Source: UBA1801 sp035353395
GTDB taxonomy: Bacteria; Acidobacteriota; Holophagae; Holophagales; Holophagaceae
NCBI GenBank assembly: GCA_035353395.1
Contig: DAOPZL010000002.1
Span: 61,051-125,050 of the forward strand
DNA: 64,000 nucleotides
Direction of reading: 5' to 3'
Shown: positions 61,598 through 64,000 of the stretch, piece by piece
Layout: each line of letters opens with the position of its first letter
How positions within the stretch are numbered: the stretch's first letter is position 1
Made by a program: the position numbers and the translations under genes
The notes under the pieces: model-generated
The model's input: only the letters and a program-made list of their open reading frames with translations
What the model was told of the DNA's origin: nothing
Database searches by the model: none

Positions 61598-62611
61598 ATG
61601 GACAAGCTGCTCGAAGTCAAGGACCTGAAGGTCGAGTTCCGCTCGAAGCGGGAGACGGTGAAGGCCGTGGACGGCGTCAGCTTCGAGGTCTACGAGGGAG
61701 AGACCTTCGGCCTCGTCGGGGAATCCGGCTGCGGCAAGAGCCAGACCTGCCGGGCGATCCTCTCCCTCCTGAAGAAGCCGGGCCGGGTCGTGGGGGGCGA
61801 GATCCTCTACAAGGGGGCGGATCTCGTCCAGATGTCCCCCAGGCAGCTGAGGAGCATCCGGGGCCGGGAGATCAGCGTCGTCTTCCAGGAGCCGATGACC
61901 TCCCTCAATCCCGTGCTCTCCATCAAGCGGCAGCTCTACGAGGTGTTCCCCGGGGCATCCTCGGCGGAGAAGTGGCGGCGGGCCACGGAGCTGCTCCGCC
62001 TGGTGGGCATCCCCTCGCCGGAGGCCCGGATCCGCGAATACACGCACCAGTTCTCGGGGGGCATGCGGCAGCGCGCCATGATCGCGATCGCCCTGGGGGC
62101 GAACCCGAAGCTCCTCATCGCGGACGAACCGACGACGGCGCTGGACGTCACCATCCAGGACCAGGTCCTGTGCCTTCTCGAGAACCTCAAGCGGGACCTG
62201 GGCATGAGCGTCATCCTCGTGACCCACGACCTCGGGGTGATCGCCCGCCTGTGCGACCGGGTGGCGGTCATGTACGCGGGCATCGTCGTGGAGATGGCGG
62301 ATACGGTCACCCTGTTCTCGAGGCCCCGCCATCCCTACACCTACGCGCTCATGGGCGCCCTGCCCGACCAGGGGAAGGTCGGCATGGAACTGGAAGCGAT
62401 CACCGGGGCCCCGCCGAACCTGGCGGACCCTCCGGCGGGCTGTCCCTTCGCGCCGCGCTGCAAGTTTGCCGAGGAGGCCTGCCGGGACCGGCGCCCCGAC
62501 ATGGCGGAACTCGAACCCGGGCACTTCTCCCGCTGCCGCCGGCGGGAGGTGGTGGCCAGCTTCCGGGGCATCATCCCGGCCCCCGGGGTCGCTGAAAGGG
62601 CGCAGGCATGA
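61598..62611 (+). CDS. oligopeptide ABC importer ATPase (DppD-type)
   Basis: A 337-residue ATPase. Walker [11 protein letters not shown], signature FSGGMRQR, Walker [14 protein letters not shown]-loop THDLGV. The C-terminal extension has four cysteines in CPFAPRCKF, EACRDR and FSRCRR, the position at which DppD/OppD proteins bind a cluster or metal. Its stop overlaps the next start by four bases. Confidence 0.93.
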   Translation: MDKLLEVKDLKVEFRSKRETVKAVDGVSFEVYEGETFGLVGESGCGKSQTCRAILSLLKKPGRVVGGEILYKGADLVQMSPRQLRSIRGREISVVFQEPMTSLNPVLSIKRQLYEVFPGASSAEKWRRATELLRLVGIPSPEARIREYTHQFSGGMRQRAMIAIALGANPKLLIADEPTTALDVTIQDQVLCLLENLKRDLGMSVILVTHDLGVIARLCDRVAVMYAGIVVEMADTVTLFSRPRHPYTYALMGALPDQGKVGMELEAITGAPPNLADPPAGCPFAPRCKFAEEACRDRRPDMAELEPGHFSRCRRREVVASFRGIIPAPGVAERAQA

Positions 62612-63642
62612 TGGAACAGGCCAATCACCTCGAGACCGGCGCGGCCGAGAAGCTGGTGGAGACGAGGCATCTGTCCACCTGGTTCCCGCTGAAACATTCC
62701 GTGGTCGACTACCTCTTCGGGAAGCCCAAGCGCCACCTCAAGGCGGTCCAGGACGTCAGCCTGGATGTGTACCGGGGCGAGAACCTGGGGCTCGTCGGAG
62801 AATCGGGCTGCGGCAAGAGCACGCTCGCGAAGACCATCCTGCGGCTCTACGCGCCGACCTCGGGCCAGGTCCTGGTCCGCGGGAAGGACATCTCCAGCCT
62901 GCGCGGGGAGGCGCTCCGGCGCGAGCGCCCCAGGATGCAGATGATCTTCCAGGATCCCTATTCGTCCCTGAACCCCAGGATGTCCGTGTACGAGATCCTG
63001 GAGGAGATGCTGACCGTGCATCGCATGGTGGAGCCCGGCAAGGTCCGGGAACGCATCGGGGAACTCCTCGACATGTGCGGCCTGAGCATGGACATCGCCG
63101 AGAGGTTCCCGGGCGAGTTCTCCGGAGGGCAGCGGCAGCGCATCGGGATCGCGCGGGCGCTGTCGCTCCAGCCGGAGCTGATCATCGCGGACGAGCCCGT
63201 CTCCGCCCTGGACGTCTCGATCCAGGCCCAGATCATCAACCTGCTCTCGAACCTCCAGAAATCGCTGGGACTCACCCTCCTGTTCATTTCGCACGACCTG
63301 AGGGTCGTGAGGCACATCACGCACCGGGTGGCCGTGATGTATCTCGGCGGGATCGTCGAGCTGGGCGCCACCGAGGCTGTCTTCCGGCAGCCGTTCCATC
63401 CCTACACTTCGATCCTCATCAAGGCGGCCCCCGTCCTCGATCCGACCCAGCGCAGGACCGACTATGCCATCACGGGCGAGCCCCCGAGTCCGATCGACGT
63501 CCCGCAAGGATGCCGGTTCCATCCGAGGTGCGTCCACGGCAAGGAGCGCTGCCGGCGGGAACTGCCGCCCCTGCGCGAGGTGGCCCCCGGCCGGTTCGCC
63601 GCGTGCCATTTCCCTCTGCCGGCGGCCGCGACGAACGCCTGA
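62608..63642 (+). CDS. oligopeptide ABC importer ATPase (DppF-type)
   Basis: A 344-residue ATPase. Walker [10 protein letters not shown], signature FSGGQRQR, Walker B LIIADEPVSALD, H-loop SHDLRV. The unusual N-terminal insert FPLKHSVVDYLFGKPKRHLKAVQDV is typical of the OppF/DppF half, and the C-terminal cysteine set is CRFHPRCVHGKERC and AACHFPL. Last gene of the second peptide importer. Together with DppD it powers import of the peptide delivered by the binding protein at 58153. Confidence 0.93.
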   Translation: MMEQANHLETGAAEKLVETRHLSTWFPLKHSVVDYLFGKPKRHLKAVQDVSLDVYRGENLGLVGESGCGKSTLAKTILRLYAPTSGQVLVRGKDISSLRGEALRRERPRMQMIFQDPYSSLNPRMSVYEILEEMLTVHRMVEPGKVRERIGELLDMCGLSMDIAERFPGEFSGGQRQRIGIARALSLQPELIIADEPVSALDVSIQAQIINLLSNLQKSLGLTLLFISHDLRVVRHITHRVAVMYLGGIVELGATEAVFRQPFHPYTSILIKAAPVLDPTQRRTDYAITGEPPSPIDVPQGCRFHPRCVHGKERCRRELPPLREVAPGRFAACHFPLPAAATNA

Positions 63643-63690
63643 TCCCGGCGGGGCGGGCGGGCGATCCGGGCGTCATCCCTCGCTCCAGGG

Positions 63691-63737
63691 TTGACGATGT
63701 TTCTATGCGTAGATACGTTACTATATGTAGAAACATC
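63691..63737 (+). promoter_or_regulatory. promoter with large palindromic operator upstream of trpB2
   Basis: A TTGACG -35-like hexamer (63691-63696) is followed after 17 bases by TACGTT (63714-63719). Overlapping it, GATGTTTCTA (63696-63705) and TAGAAACATC (63728-63737) are exact complements with 22 bases between. Inside, TCTATGCGTAGA and ACTATATGTAGA are two similar palindromic half-operators 18 bases apart, consistent with two dimers of a regulator covering the promoter. Confidence 0.6.
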
Positions 63738-63753
63738 CAAGCCCGGAGTCCCC

Positions 63754-64000
63754 TTGACCCACCGCATCCTGCTCCCCGAATCGCGCCTCCCCCGCGCCTG
63801 GTACAACCTGGCGGCGGACCTGCCCCGCCAGCCCCTCCCCCCCCTCGGGCCGGACGGCAACCCCGTGTCGCCCGAGGCCCTCGCCGCGATCTTCCCGATG
63901 AACCTGATCGAGCAGGAGGTCAGCCGGGAACGGTGGATTCCCATCCCGGAGGAGGTCCTGGCGATCCTGGGGCGCTACCGGCCCACCCCGCTGCACCGGG
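63754..64000 (+). CDS. trpB2: tryptophan synthase beta chain TrpB2-type, N-terminal part (3' partial)
   Basis: Eighty-two codons before the window ends. Start is TTG with CGGAG about five bases upstream. The segment LPRAWYNLAADLPRQPLPPL, PVSPEALAAIFPMNLIEQEV and RYRPTPLHR is characteristic of the TrpB2 family (TIGR01415-like), whose N-terminus is longer than that of TrpB1. It makes L-tryptophan from indole and serine, and TrpB2 can act without TrpA. The strong operator upstream suggests it is regulated on its own. Confidence 0.85.
   Translation, partial: MTHRILLPESRLPRAWYNLAADLPRQPLPPLGPDGNPVSPEALAAIFPMNLIEQEVSRERWIPIPEEVLAILGRYRPTPLHR

Noticed and set aside
58072..61620. 1182-residue open frame on the minus strand
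   Set aside because: It is the antisense shadow of the binding-protein and permease genes. Its composition is dominated by Asp, Glu, His, Gln, Arg and Gly with no domain pattern, a known artefact of high-GC codon bias.

Overview
The window is high-GC bacterial chromosome (one 100-N assembly gap at 33316-33415), densely packed with genes that often overlap by a few bases. The gene set fits a Gram-negative, strictly or facultatively anaerobic soil or sediment bacterium: flavodiiron protein, hybrid cluster protein, 4Fe-4S ferredoxin, lipid A modification genes and an MglA/MglB polarity pair. A member of the Acidobacteriota, class Holophagae, is my best guess from the overall impression, not from a search.

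Layout. 1-9.1 kb: end of an HrpB-type helicase, a KAS III enzyme, a hybrid histidine kinase, a ferredoxin, a DUF4010 membrane protein, a small ACT-like protein, a flavodiiron protein and a nitroreductase. 9.2-22 kb: amino-acid biosynthesis (leuBCD, two LysR regulators, ilvBNC, pheA). ilvB and pheA each have a classical attenuator that I can read directly: a short leader peptide rich in the regulating amino acid, followed by a Rho-independent terminator just before the structural gene. A GGDEF protein, a YdcF-like protein and a cold-shock protein lie among them. 22-24 kb: a compact hcp with a cupin partner and FNR-like and CRP-like palindromes upstream.

23.9-30.4 kb: an envelope glycan O-acylation locus made of three SGNH-hydrolase-like proteins and one MBOAT acyltransferase, converging on a dedicated acyl carrier protein and KAS III. 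30.6-33.3 kb: an RlpA-like protein, a D-serine-dehydratase-like PLP enzyme, a Crp/Fnr regulator and the start of an Rrf2 regulator cut by the gap. 33.4-38.5 kb: an arn (aminoarabinose) operon in which the two halves of ArnA are separate genes and arnT is not seen. 38.5-42.6 kb: a DUF3187 protein, der, mglB and mglA. 42.7-46 kb: tRNA-Asn followed by a lower-GC segment with a NodI/NodJ-like ABC exporter and the remnant of a cobyrinate a,c-diamide synthase gene, which looks like an acquired island.

46-63.7 kb: a peptide-scavenging region. A DUF3798 lipoprotein-like binding protein is followed by a gsiABCD-type glutathione/peptide importer, divergent from an iaaA isoaspartyl peptidase, a DUF364 protein, an iadA isoaspartyl dipeptidase, a secreted Memo-like protein and a second complete five-gene oligopeptide ABC importer. 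Having both known classes of isoaspartyl peptidase between two peptide importers suggests import and hydrolysis of beta-aspartyl (isopeptide-linked) peptides. The window ends inside a trpB2 gene that has a large palindromic operator at its promoter.
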